Origin: an uncultured Acetatifactor sp.
Lineage (GTDB): Bacteria > Bacillota > Clostridia > Lachnospirales > Lachnospiraceae
NCBI GenBank assembly: GCA_947581865.1
Contig: CANPWA010000002.1
Coordinates: 152,095-216,094 of the forward strand
Length of the DNA: 64,000 nt
Reading direction: 5' to 3'
The translations under genes were made by a program, and so were the position numbers. The notes under the pieces are model-generated. The model was not told the origin of the DNA and did no database searches. It saw only the letters and a list, made by a program, of their open reading frames with translations. Within the stretch, counting starts at the first letter, position 1. Each line of letters opens with the position of its first letter. This document shows, piece by piece, positions 16,812 to 25,660 of the stretch.

Positions 16812-17549
16812 ATGAAAGCAATCCTTAAGAGAACAATTCCATGGATGTTGATGTGTATGGTGTGGCTAATGTCCGTCCTGCCGGTTTGCGCGGGGGACAT
16901 CAATCCCTCGGAACAGTCGGTGATCGATGCATCGGAGGGTCCGTTCAACTACAACGGAAGAGAGTATGTCCCGTCCGATTCGGCCAGGGACCAGCTGGAA
17001 GATTACCTGGAACAGGACGATGTGGATCTGACTCCTGAGCAGGCGCGAGAGGTGATTTCCCGGGGGCGGGCGAGCATTGCCGAAGGTGTGGAGAAAGGGT
17101 ATCTTGTACCGGCAGACGGACAGGAACCCAGCACAGAGCAGGGAGCGGGAGGAGAAGAATCCCCTTCACAGCCGCCTGCGGAGACACAGCCTTCCACGCA
17201 GGCACAGCCCTCTGCGGCGCCGCAGCCCTCCACACAGGCACAGCCTTCGCAGGAGACGATGTCGTCTGCGGAAACAGAAACTTCTTCAGCGGCAGAACCG
17301 TCTTCCGGGGAAAGCCCGGAGCCGTCCCGGACGGAATCTGTGGAGAGTATGCCAGAGAGCAGTGAGACAGAAGGGGAAAGCTCCGAGAGCATTGTGTCGG
17401 AGAACGAGGTGCGGAAACTCAGCACCACGGAAAAGGATTTTAAGGGCGGCATAGATGTTTTTACTATTGCGATCGTGATCGTGATCCTGATCGTCGTTGC
17501 CGGTGTTGCGGCGGTGATGATACACAAAAACAGATTTAAGAAGAGATGA
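16812..17549 (+). CDS. Exported Ser/Pro/Glu-rich protein with C-terminal membrane anchor, unknown function
   Basis: I do not recognise a family for this 245-residue protein. It has a signal peptide (about residues 1-27, ending VLPVCA), then a small folded region with FNYNGREYVPSDSARDQLEDYLEQDDVDLTPEQAREVISRG. A low-complexity stalk of Ser, Pro, Gln, Thr and Glu follows (about 105-205), then one membrane helix (IAIVIVILIVVAGVAAVMIHK) and a basic tail. This is the layout of a cell-surface stalk protein. Its stop overlaps the start of the CpsB gene (ATGA), so it is translationally coupled to the exopolysaccharide regulatory genes, implying a role tied to surface polysaccharide. Confidence 0.75.
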   Translation: MKAILKRTIPWMLMCMVWLMSVLPVCAGDINPSEQSVIDASEGPFNYNGREYVPSDSARDQLEDYLEQDDVDLTPEQAREVISRGRASIAEGVEKGYLVPADGQEPSTEQGAGGEESPSQPPAETQPSTQAQPSAAPQPSTQAQPSQETMSSAETETSSAAEPSSGESPEPSRTESVESMPESSETEGESSESIVSENEVRKLSTTEKDFKGGIDVFTIAIVIVILIVVAGVAAVMIHKNRFKKR

Positions 17550-18289
17550 GTATGAACAGCATAGCCGGTTATACGGACATTCACACCCATATCCTTCCGG
17601 GTGTTGACGATGGTTCTTCTTCTGTGGAGGAGACTATGCAGATGCTGACCGCGGCATATGATGAGGGGGTCAGGACGATTTTCGCGACCCCCCATTATAT
17701 TCCCGGCAGACGTAATGCAGGCGTCGAACATCTGCAGGAGATTTACGAACGGATCTGCAGGGAGGCGGAAACGGTTCTGCCCGATCTGAATATTTATTTA
17801 GGAAACGAAATTTATTACAAAGACAATGTGGTGAATGACATTAAATCCCGTCGTGCGCTGACATTGGCAGGAACGGATTATTTGCTGGTGGAGTTTTCCA
17901 CCCGGTCTGAATTTAACAAAATATTTCAAGCCGTGAGATCTGTCACAGAAGCAGGTTACCGGCCCATTATCGCTCATATGGAGCGGTACGGATGCCTCTA
18001 TAAAAAAGAGAGGCTGATAGAGGATCTGATGGATGCGGGCGCATACATTCAGATCAATACGGAAAGTCTTGTAGGAAATTTTTTGGACAGGCAGGCGGCA
18101 TTTTGCCGAAAGCTTCTGGAAGAAGGATATGTGTCTTTCCTCGGAAGTGACTGCCACGATAATTCTCTCAGAAAACCTCTGATGAGACAGGCGCTTTCCA
18201 AATTAGAAAAGACATCATGCGGGGAGCAGATCCGTAAGATCATGACAGAGAACGTCGCTGCCCTGTTAGAAAATAAATGGATACGGTAG
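17546..18289 (+). CDS. CpsB/CapC-type manganese-dependent tyrosine phosphatase
   Basis: This PHP-fold phosphatase removes phosphate from the capsule tyrosine kinase encoded two genes downstream. The 247-residue protein has the PHP metal-site motifs: TDIHTHILPGVDDG (His13, His15), ATPHYIPG (His50), PIIAHMERY and FLGSDCHDN. The start overlaps the preceding stop by ATGA; a second ATG at 17552 is also possible. It lies 15 bases before the CpsC-like gene. CpsB, CpsC and CpsD together form the phosphorylation circuit that controls polymer length and export in Gram-positive Wzy systems. Confidence 0.93.
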   Translation: MSMNSIAGYTDIHTHILPGVDDGSSSVEETMQMLTAAYDEGVRTIFATPHYIPGRRNAGVEHLQEIYERICREAETVLPDLNIYLGNEIYYKDNVVNDIKSRRALTLAGTDYLLVEFSTRSEFNKIFQAVRSVTEAGYRPIIAHMERYGCLYKKERLIEDLMDAGAYIQINTESLVGNFLDRQAAFCRKLLEEGYVSFLGSDCHDNSLRKPLMRQALSKLEKTSCGEQIRKIMTENVAALLENKWIR

Positions 18290-18304
18290 AGAAAGGTTGA
18301 GACT

Positions 18305-19045
18305 ATGAATCCTCAGAATGACGAAATTGAAATTGATCTGCTTGAAATACTTTATGTTATTAAAAGCAAGATTTTGATCGTGCTGGCAAGCATGCTTGTT
18401 GCCGGGCTGCTGACGGGGCTTTACAGTGTGTGTCTCGCAGAGCCGGTGTACGAGTCCACCGCCAGGATGTATATTCTGACCAAGACCACATCCCTGACTT
18501 CCCTGGCGGACATCCAGATGGGTACCTCTTTGACGCAGGACTACAAGGAGCTGATCACCAGCCGCACTGTGGTAGAGCAGGTCATCCACGATCTGGATCT
18601 CAGTCTCACCTACGGGCAGATGGTGGAGCGCATCAATGTTGAGAATCCCAGCAACACCCGGATCATCAAGATCACTGTGCAGGACAATGTGGCAGAGGAT
18701 GCCAAGACGATGGTGGATCAGCTGATGGAAGTCTCCAGAGAAAAGATTTCCAGCATCATGGCTACGGAGGCGCCCAGCGTCATTGAATATGGCAATCTGC
18801 CGATATCCCCGGTGAGCCCCAATGTCCTCAAAAATATCATCATCGGTCTTGCCCTGGGAGCTTTTGTGGCTATGGCGGTCATCGTTATTCTCTTTATGAT
18901 GGATGACACCGTTAAGACTGCGGATGATGTGGAGAAATATCTGGGTCTCAACACTCTGACCAGCATCCCTTTAAGGGAGGGAGAGCAGAAGCACAAAAAA
19001 GGCTTCGGAAAGAAGAAAACCGGTAAAGAGACTTCCGGGAAATAA
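18305..19045 (+). CDS. CpsC/Wzz-type chain-length determinant and kinase activator
   Basis: The 246-residue protein is a polysaccharide co-polymerase. It has an N-terminal membrane helix (SKILIVLASMLVAGLLTGLYSV), an external domain with the Wzz pattern (YESTARMYILTKTTSLTSLADIQMG), and a second helix (NIIIGLALGAFVAMAVIVILFMM) followed by a basic cytoplasmic tail. In Gram-positive systems the C-terminal tail activates the separate kinase CpsD, encoded immediately downstream. The proline motif near the second helix (NLPISPVSPN) fits the family. Confidence 0.92.
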   Translation: MNPQNDEIEIDLLEILYVIKSKILIVLASMLVAGLLTGLYSVCLAEPVYESTARMYILTKTTSLTSLADIQMGTSLTQDYKELITSRTVVEQVIHDLDLSLTYGQMVERINVENPSNTRIIKITVQDNVAEDAKTMVDQLMEVSREKISSIMATEAPSVIEYGNLPISPVSPNVLKNIIIGLALGAFVAMAVIVILFMMDDTVKTADDVEKYLGLNTLTSIPLREGEQKHKKGFGKKKTGKETSGK

Positions 19046-19078
19046 AGTTACGGACAGTAGATAAGTGGAGATGATGAA

Positions 19079-19849
19079 ATGGATAACACAAAAGGGCAGT
19101 TAATATTTCAGAAACTTGAAAAACAGGACTATGGTACCAGAGAGGCTTTCAACTCCCTGAGAACCAATCTGCAGTTCTGCGGGGATGATGTCAAAGTGGT
19201 GATGTTCACCAGCTGTACTCCCAATGAGGGAAAATCCACCGTGTCCATTGAGCTTGCGCGTTCTCTGGGCGAGGACAACAAAAAGGTGGTGCTGATCGAC
19301 GCAGACTTAAGAAAATCCGTTATGGTAGGGCATTACGGCATACGTTCTGACAGGGATATTTATGGCTTATCCCATTATCTGTCCGGACAGAAGAAAGAGG
19401 AACAGGTCATCTTCCACACAAATATGACAAACGTGGATATGATCCTTGCGGGACCTGTGGTGCCGAATCCCACAGAGCTTCTGGGAAACCATTATTTCGG
19501 AAAACTGATCGACAGCCTGCGCCAGCAGTATGACATGATCCTGATCGACTGTCCTCCCGTGGGCTGGGTGATCGATGCAGCCGTGGTGGCGCCCCAGTGT
19601 GACGGGACGATCATCGTGCTGGAGAGCGGAGCTATCAGTTACCATTTCCTTCAGGACATCAAAAAACAGCTGGAAGTGACCGGATGCCGCATCCTGGGTG
19701 CCGTGATCAACAAAGTGGAGACCGGCAAGGGCGGTTACTACAACAGATATTATGGCGGGAAGTACGGGAAATACGGGAAGTATGGAAAGTACAGCAAATA
19801 CGGGAGCAAATACGGACAATATGAGAAATATGGCGCCGAGGCGGAATGA
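19079..19849 (+). CDS. CpsD-type bacterial tyrosine kinase with a Lys-Tyr-Gly repeat tail
   Basis: The 256-residue protein is a BY-kinase, which autophosphorylates C-terminal tyrosines and controls exopolysaccharide assembly with CpsC. Walker A (SCTPNEGKSTVS), Walker A' (VVLIDADLRKS) and Walker B (MILIDCPPVG) are intact. The tail is unusual: after residue 220 it carries 12 tyrosines in about 33 residues, many in a regular K-Y-G register (GKYGKYGKYGKYSKYG). Tyrosine clusters are normal in this family, but such an orderly lysine-spaced array is not the common form. It is followed after 86 bases by the initiating sugar transferase. Confidence 0.94.
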   Translation: MDNTKGQLIFQKLEKQDYGTREAFNSLRTNLQFCGDDVKVVMFTSCTPNEGKSTVSIELARSLGEDNKKVVLIDADLRKSVMVGHYGIRSDRDIYGLSHYLSGQKKEEQVIFHTNMTNVDMILAGPVVPNPTELLGNHYFGKLIDSLRQQYDMILIDCPPVGWVIDAAVVAPQCDGTIIVLESGAISYHFLQDIKKQLEVTGCRILGAVINKVETGKGGYYNRYYGGKYGKYGKYGKYSKYGSKYGQYEKYGAEAE

Positions 19850-19935
19850 TCAGGACGGCGCTGCCCACATCATGACACGAAACACAAAATGCAGTAATAG
19901 TCTAAGGGTTATGTGAAAAAGGACGGAGTGATATC

Positions 19936-21387
19936 ATGTACCGGAAAAGACCCCAGAGCTGGGTAAAACATACTGATTTCATATTTTGGGATGTGGTATG
20001 CTTACAGCTGGCTTTTGTGCTGGCATGCTGGTTCCGTAACGGCTGGTGCAATCCTTATGCCAGCGAGCTTTATCGCGGTTTGGCTCTTGCGTATGTTTTT
20101 GTGGATCTTTTTGTACTCATTTATAACAGCACTTTAAAGAACGTCCTCAAAAGGGGAGTTTATAAGGAACTGGCGGCGACGATCAAGCATGTGTTCTGGG
20201 TGGAGATCCTGATGACGTTTTTGTTTTTTGTGGTGCAGCGGGGCGGGGATTTTTCCCGGACGATCATTCTGCTCATCGGTATCTTTTATGCCCTTCTGTC
20301 TTTTATGGTGCGCTCCCTTTGGAAAAGCGTACTGACTGCCAGGGCAGTCTCCGGCGGACGGGAAGGGCTGTTTGTCATCACCACCGGCGACAGGCTGGAT
20401 GATCTTACCAGGACCATCCTGGAGCGCTACCGGAGCATCTACTATATGGCAGGTTTCTGCATCACCGATGCGGACAGGAAGGGAGAGGAGGTCGCAGGCA
20501 TCCCCGTATGCTGCAACTATTCCGAACTCATTGAGTATCTCTGCAGGGCGTGGACCGATGAGGTTTTTGTTGCCCTTCCCCCCAATGATCCTGCCACCGA
20601 CGAACTCATTGATAAACTCACCGAGATGGGGCTCGTCGTACATCTGGAGCTCATGAACCCATACGAACTCCACGATTCCAAGCAGTTTGTCCAACAGATG
20701 GGAAAACACACGGTACTCACCATTTCCATCAATCAGGCATCCACCGCGCAGCTCATACTCAAGCGGCTCGTGGACATTGCCGCAGGGCTGGCCGGATGTG
20801 TTGTCACCTTGTTTCTGACGGTCATCCTGGCGCCCCTCATTTATATCGCTTCCCCCGGTCCTGTGTTCTTCTCACAGACCAGGGTGGGCAGAAACGGAAA
20901 GCCCTTTAAAATGTACAAGTTCCGTTCCATGGTTCCCGATGCCGAGGCTTCCAAGCTTCAATATGCCTCCCAGAATTCCGTTCCCTCCGGTCTTATGTTC
21001 AAATTGGACTTTGACCCCAGGATCATCGGTGCCAGGATTTTGCCGGACGGTTCTGTAAAAAAGGGCATCGGTAATCTCATCCGTGACTTTTCCCTCGATG
21101 AGTTTCCACAGTTCTTCAATGTTCTAAAAGGCGACATGTCTCTCGTCGGCACCAGACCTCCCACTCTCGATGAGTGGAACAAATATCAGCTCCACCACCG
21201 TTCAAGGCTCGCCTTCAAGCCCGGTATCACCGGTCTCTGGCAGGTCTCCGGAAGATCCGATATCACCGACTTTGAGCAGGTCGTCTCCCTTGACCGCTCC
21301 TATATCCTTCACTGGTCCTTCGCTCTCGATGCTTCCATCATCTTTAAAACCTTCCGAGCTGTCCTGCACAAACAGGGCGCAAGGTAG
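19936..21387 (+). CDS. Initiating sugar-phosphate transferase (polyprenyl glycosylphosphotransferase)
   Basis: This enzyme transfers the first sugar-1-phosphate to undecaprenyl phosphate on the cytoplasmic face. The 483-residue protein has about four N-terminal membrane helices, a central nucleotide-binding-like region, another helix (DIAAGLAGCVVTLFLTVILAPL), and the catalytic bacterial sugar transferase domain with SPGPVFFSQTRVGRNGKPF, MYKFRSM and DEFPQFFNVLKGDMSLVGTRP. The sugar used cannot be told from sequence. Its 3' half uses many CTC leucine codons, unlike the CTG-rich genes around it. Confidence 0.93.
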   Translation: MYRKRPQSWVKHTDFIFWDVVCLQLAFVLACWFRNGWCNPYASELYRGLALAYVFVDLFVLIYNSTLKNVLKRGVYKELAATIKHVFWVEILMTFLFFVVQRGGDFSRTIILLIGIFYALLSFMVRSLWKSVLTARAVSGGREGLFVITTGDRLDDLTRTILERYRSIYYMAGFCITDADRKGEEVAGIPVCCNYSELIEYLCRAWTDEVFVALPPNDPATDELIDKLTEMGLVVHLELMNPYELHDSKQFVQQMGKHTVLTISINQASTAQLILKRLVDIAAGLAGCVVTLFLTVILAPLIYIASPGPVFFSQTRVGRNGKPFKMYKFRSMVPDAEASKLQYASQNSVPSGLMFKLDFDPRIIGARILPDGSVKKGIGNLIRDFSLDEFPQFFNVLKGDMSLVGTRPPTLDEWNKYQLHHRSRLAFKPGITGLWQVSGRSDITDFEQVVSLDRSYILHWSFALDASIIFKTFRAVLHKQGAR

Positions 21388-21538
21388 TCCCTCTGTTTGC
21401 CGATCCTTGCAGAGAGTGAAAATCCGAGAGAGGGGGATTTGTTTTCTGACGGATTGAGCAGAAAACGAGATTAAATGGGTGAAGGATACTAGGTAGAGTT
21501 CTGGGCAGAGATGTAATTATATGGGAGTGTTTTGGAGA

Positions 21539-22603
21539 ATGAGTTATATAGAATTGAATGGAAAAAAAATACTGGTAACCGGTGCAGCCGGATTCATTGG
21601 AGCAAATCTGGTCAGGCGTATTATGGAAGATGTGGAAGATGTGACAGTCATCGGCATTGATAATATGAATGATTACTATGACGTGAGACTGAAGGAAGCA
21701 AGGCTGGAAGAGCTGTTCCGAAATCCTTCCTTTATTTTTATAAAAGAAAATATAGCTGATAAAGACATCATCACAAAAATATTTGAAAAATATAGACCGG
21801 AAGTGGTGGTAAATCTGGCAGCTCAGGCTGGTGTAAGATATTCCATCACTAATCCGGATGCGTATATAGAAAGCAATTTGATTGGATTTTATAACATTTT
21901 GGAAGCTTGCCGTCATTCTTATGATGACGGAGAGACCGGAGTGGAACATTTGGTTTACGCGAGTTCTTCCTCTGTCTATGGATCCAATACAAAGATACCG
22001 TATTCCACAGAGGATAAAGTGGACAATCCGGTTTCTCTTTATGCAGCTACCAAAAAAAGTAATGAACTTTTGGCGCATGCCTATTCCAAACTTTATAATA
22101 TTCCATCTACTGGTTTGAGGTTCTTTACGGTATATGGACCCGCCGGGCGACCGGATATGGCATATTTCGGTTTTACGAATAAGCTGCGAGAAGGGAAAAA
22201 AATCCAGATTTTTAACTATGGCAACTGTAAACGTGATTTCACTTATGTGGACGACATTGTTGAAGGCGTTATACGCGTGATGCAGAAAGCACCGGACAGG
22301 ATGGATGGTGAAGACGGTTTGCCGTTGCCGCCTTATGCGCTGTACAACATCGGGAACAACAGCCCGGAAAACCTGCTGGATTTTGTGGATATCCTGCAAC
22401 AGGAGCTGGTTCGTGCAGGGGTGCTGCCGGAAGATTACGATTTTGAAGCCCACAGGGAGCTTGTGCCGCCGCAGCCGGGTGATGTGCCGGTTACTTATGC
22501 AGATACAAGTGCATTGGAGCGTGATTTTGGATTTAAGCCAAGTACCGATTTGAGAGATGGGCTGAGAAAATTTGCAGTGTGGTACAGGGACTTTTACATG
22601 TAA
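21539..22603 (+). CDS. NAD-dependent epimerase, probably UDP-glucuronate 4-epimerase
   Basis: The 354-residue protein is an extended short-chain dehydrogenase. It has the NAD site VTGAAGFIGANLVRR, the active-site region YASSSSVYGSN...YAATKKSNE, and the segment DNMNDYYDVRLKEARL characteristic of UDP-glucuronate epimerases of the CapI type. It would supply UDP-galacturonate for the exopolysaccharide. I take the ATG at 21539, with GGGAG upstream; an ATG at 21521 would add six residues. It is the first gene of the A/T-rich part of the locus. Confidence 0.88.
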   Translation: MSYIELNGKKILVTGAAGFIGANLVRRIMEDVEDVTVIGIDNMNDYYDVRLKEARLEELFRNPSFIFIKENIADKDIITKIFEKYRPEVVVNLAAQAGVRYSITNPDAYIESNLIGFYNILEACRHSYDDGETGVEHLVYASSSSVYGSNTKIPYSTEDKVDNPVSLYAATKKSNELLAHAYSKLYNIPSTGLRFFTVYGPAGRPDMAYFGFTNKLREGKKIQIFNYGNCKRDFTYVDDIVEGVIRVMQKAPDRMDGEDGLPLPPYALYNIGNNSPENLLDFVDILQQELVRAGVLPEDYDFEAHRELVPPQPGDVPVTYADTSALERDFGFKPSTDLRDGLRKFAVWYRDFYM

Positions 22604-22631
22604 TTTATTCTGAATTTATAAAGGAGTTCAT

Positions 22632-23090
22632 ATGAGCAGAAAATCTCCAAAATTATGTCTGATTTCTTCTTCCGGTGGACATTGGGAACAGCTTCAGAAA
22701 CTGCAGCCGCTCATAGATAAATACGATGGTTTTTTTGTCACGGAAAAAACACGATTTCCGGCAAGGGCGGATTATTTTATGCTGCAGACGGATCTTAAGG
22801 ACAAGCTGATGATACCCAAGATGATGGTAAACGCATGCAGGGCGATCCGTATCTGGTACAAAGAGAAACCGGATTTTGTTATAACGACGGGTACCATGGT
22901 GGCGTATCCTTTTTATCTTCTTGCTGTCTTTATGAGAAAGAAATTTATCTTTATTGAAACCTTTGGCAGGGCGGATATGCCCACTATTGCAGGGAGAATG
23001 ATGGAAAAACATTCTGATTTATTTATAGTACAGTGGGAATCACAAAAAAAATATTATAAAAAAGCTATTTACGGAGGATGTCTGTATTGA
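22632..23090 (+). CDS. PssD/Cps14F-type glycosyltransferase subunit (Alg14-like)
   Basis: The 152-residue protein carries the Alg14-like signature CLISSSGGHWEQLQKLQPL and a membrane-associating stretch (YPFYLLAVFMRKKFIFIETFGR). In this family it recruits and activates the catalytic partner at the membrane. The partner follows directly and overlaps by 13 bases (23078-23090). Together the pair commonly adds the second sugar of the repeat unit, often beta-1,4-galactose; the exact sugar here is unknown. Confidence 0.9.
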   Translation: MSRKSPKLCLISSSGGHWEQLQKLQPLIDKYDGFFVTEKTRFPARADYFMLQTDLKDKLMIPKMMVNACRAIRIWYKEKPDFVITTGTMVAYPFYLLAVFMRKKFIFIETFGRADMPTIAGRMMEKHSDLFIVQWESQKKYYKKAIYGGCLY

Positions 23091-23587
23091 TTTTTGTAAC
23101 TGTAGGATCCAGAAACTATCCTTTTGACAGACTTTTTATCAAACTGGATGAACTATATGAGAAGGGCGAACTGAAAGAGTGCATGTTTGCCCAGACGGGA
23201 ACCTCTGCCTATATTCCAAAGCATTATGAATACAGAGACTTTATAACTGTCGAAGAATTTCAACAAAAAATCACGGAGGCAGATATTGTGGTCTCTCATG
23301 GAGCTTCCGGTTCCATTATGAAGGCACTTAATGCAGGAAAAAAGGTCATTGCAGTTACCCGGCTTGAGAAATACGGCGAGCATATCAATGACCATCAGAT
23401 TCAAAATAATGTGGCTTTTAGTTCCAATGGTTATGTACTTATGCCGGATCCGGAACTGACGGATTTGGCGGACTGCTTTCAGAAAATATATCAACATGTC
23501 GACGGGCTGCGTCCATGGGAGAATAAAGACCCATTGGCAGTTGTCAATCTGATTGATTCGTTTATTCAGGAGAATTGGAATTTATGA
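23078..23587 (+). CDS. PssE/Cps14G-type glycosyltransferase catalytic subunit (Alg13-like)
   Basis: The 169-residue protein is a single GT28 C-terminal domain. It opens with FVTVGSRNYPFDRL and has the nucleotide-sugar binding pattern VVSHGASGSIMKALNAGKKVIAV...HINDHQIQ. It needs the preceding Alg14-like subunit for activity. The two genes overlap, which favours equal synthesis. Its end overlaps the next ribosome site. Confidence 0.9.
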   Translation: MSVLIFVTVGSRNYPFDRLFIKLDELYEKGELKECMFAQTGTSAYIPKHYEYRDFITVEEFQQKITEADIVVSHGASGSIMKALNAGKKVIAVTRLEKYGEHINDHQIQNNVAFSSNGYVLMPDPELTDLADCFQKIYQHVDGLRPWENKDPLAVVNLIDSFIQENWNL

Positions 23588-24453
23588 AGCAAAAGGAATT
23601 TTTGAAAAAATTAAAATATATGCTTAATTTTTTGCCTGATCAAGCTTATATTCAGCTTTATTTTTTTGCAAAATTTCATAAGTTCTGTGATCTGAAAAAT
23701 CCGGAGACATTTAATGAAAAGATACAGTGGCTGAAGCTCTATGACAGGCAGCCGCTTTATGTACAGTTGGTAGATAAGGTGGAGGTTAAAAAGTATGTTG
23801 CGAAAATGCTCGGGGATGAATATGTTATTCCCACTCTGGGGGTATGGGATGATCCCTATGATATAGATTTTGACTCATTACCGGACCAGTTTGTACTGAA
23901 ATGCAATCACGATTCAGGGAATGTAATCATTTGTATGGATAAAAACATCTTTGACAGGAAATCCGCTCAAAAAAAACTAGCGAAGCTGTTGCAGCAAAAT
24001 TTTTATTATGTAGGGCGTGAATGGCCATATAAAAATGTCCGGCGCAAAATACTTGCGGAGCCATATCTGGTAGATGAATCGGGAACAGAGCTGAAGGATT
24101 ACAAGATTTTTAATTTCAACGGTGAACCCAAGGTCATTCAGGTAGACTATGGAAGATTCATACAGCATAAACGCAATCTTTATGATACGGACTGGAAGTA
24201 TATCAACGCTGCTATACAGTATCCTACGGATGCCTCCCATGAAATAGCCAAACCGGATAATTTAGGAAAAATGCTGGAGCTTGCCAGAATATTATCCCGT
24301 GATATACCCCATGTCAGAACGGATTTTTATTCAATAGATAAAAAAATATATTTTGGAGAGATGACATTTTATCATGGTTCGGGTTTTGAAAAATTTACGC
24401 CGGAAAGTTTTAATTTATATATGGGGGATCTTTTAGAACTTCCGAAGCGGTAA
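23584..24453 (+). CDS. TupA-like ATP-grasp protein
   Basis: The 289-residue protein matches the TupA-like ATP-grasp group found in surface-polymer loci. Typical features are NPETFNEKIQWLKLYDR, VPDQFVLKCNHDSGN-like (LPDQFVLKCNHDSGNVI), LKDYKIFNFNGEPKVIQVD and GEMTFYHGSG. In the founding case the family adds amino acids to an acidic polysaccharide, so amide or amino-acid modification of the polymer (for example on galacturonate) is possible but is an inference. The ATG at 23584 overlaps the previous stop; a TTG at 23575 is an alternative. Confidence 0.82.
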   Translation: MKQKEFLKKLKYMLNFLPDQAYIQLYFFAKFHKFCDLKNPETFNEKIQWLKLYDRQPLYVQLVDKVEVKKYVAKMLGDEYVIPTLGVWDDPYDIDFDSLPDQFVLKCNHDSGNVIICMDKNIFDRKSAQKKLAKLLQQNFYYVGREWPYKNVRRKILAEPYLVDESGTELKDYKIFNFNGEPKVIQVDYGRFIQHKRNLYDTDWKYINAAIQYPTDASHEIAKPDNLGKMLELARILSRDIPHVRTDFYSIDKKIYFGEMTFYHGSGFEKFTPESFNLYMGDLLELPKR

Positions 24454-24481
24454 AAGCTGAATATAAAGCAGGAGAGAGAAG

Positions 24482-25660
24482 ATGAGTGATACACTTCACA
24501 TAATAATCGGAGGAGATATTGTACCGACAAAATCCAATATTCTCTATTTTGAAAACGGTGATATGGAAAAGGTAGTCTCACGGGATCTGCGGGATATTCT
24601 TTTGCAGGCGGACTTCAGAATTTTTAATCTGGAAACTCCCCTATGTAATAAGGAGCAGCCCATTGAGAAAGAGGGTCCCTGTTTTAGGGCTGGTACAGAG
24701 GCAATAAATGGACTAAAAAAACTGAATCCTGATTTATTTACATTGGCAAACAACCATATTCTTGACCAAGGTGTCCAAGGATTGCTTGATACGATTGCCG
24801 TTTTGGATACGAACAATATTGCTCATGTGGGAGCCGGGGCGATGGAGGAGGCGCAAAGGGCGTATTATGTGACTATTAAAGGGGTTGTAATTGGGATATA
24901 TGGATGTGTTGAACATGAATTTACCGTGGCAACAACAACAACCCCGGGAGCAAATCCGTTCGAAGCGCTGGACACTCCGGATATGCTCAGAGAGATAAAG
25001 AAAAAGTGTGATATTCTAATTGTTTTATATCACGGAGGGAAAGAGTATTATGAGTATCCTTCGCCAGAGTTACAGAAACGCTGCAGGAAGATGGTTGATT
25101 GCGGTGCAGACATCGTTATCTGTCAACACAGTCATTGTGTAGGTTCATACGAGTATTATAACAACGGAAAAATACTGTATGGTCAGGGAAATTTTTTGTT
25201 TGATCATTATGTCAAGGCTTTTGAAGAATATTTTCAAACAGGGATTTTGGTGGATATTGCTTTTAAGCAAGGCATTATACAATGGAAATTTATTCCGGTC
25301 AAAAGAGCTGACGGGGGGGTTAGATTAGCAGATGAGAAAGAAACGCAAAGTATTTTAGCGCAACTAGACAATCGTTCCCAAAAAATCATGGATGTCGGAT
25401 TCGTAGAACGAAGTTACCATGAATATGCACATAAGGTTGCGGGCAGATATATTATTCGATTATCAAGGTTTGGTTATATTTTATCTTCGATAGACAATCG
25501 ATTGTTTGGAGGAAAGTTGTTCAATCGGGATATTAGAAAATATTTGGGGCGTCATCATAGGCTTGCTCTTTTAAACTGTCTGCAATGCGAAGTGCATAAT
25601 GAAATTTTAAGGGAATATTTAAGACCGGATATGCACGGAGGGAAAATGTGGAGAAAGTAA
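24482..25660 (+). CDS. CapA-family metallophosphatase-like protein
   Basis: The 392-residue protein belongs to the CapA/PgsA group with a calcineurin-like metallophosphatase fold. Visible motifs are IIGGDIVPTKSN, FNLETPL, TLANNHILDQG, YHGGKEYYEYPS and CQHSHCVGSYEYYNNGKILYG. Members take part in polyglutamate or capsule assembly. No signal peptide or membrane helix is visible at the N-terminus, unlike classical CapA, so it may work in the cytoplasm. The function in this locus is unknown. It overlaps the next gene by 13 bases. Confidence 0.83.
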   Translation: MSDTLHIIIGGDIVPTKSNILYFENGDMEKVVSRDLRDILLQADFRIFNLETPLCNKEQPIEKEGPCFRAGTEAINGLKKLNPDLFTLANNHILDQGVQGLLDTIAVLDTNNIAHVGAGAMEEAQRAYYVTIKGVVIGIYGCVEHEFTVATTTTPGANPFEALDTPDMLREIKKKCDILIVLYHGGKEYYEYPSPELQKRCRKMVDCGADIVICQHSHCVGSYEYYNNGKILYGQGNFLFDHYVKAFEEYFQTGILVDIAFKQGIIQWKFIPVKRADGGVRLADEKETQSILAQLDNRSQKIMDVGFVERSYHEYAHKVAGRYIIRLSRFGYILSSIDNRLFGGKLFNRDIRKYLGRHHRLALLNCLQCEVHNEILREYLRPDMHGGKMWRK

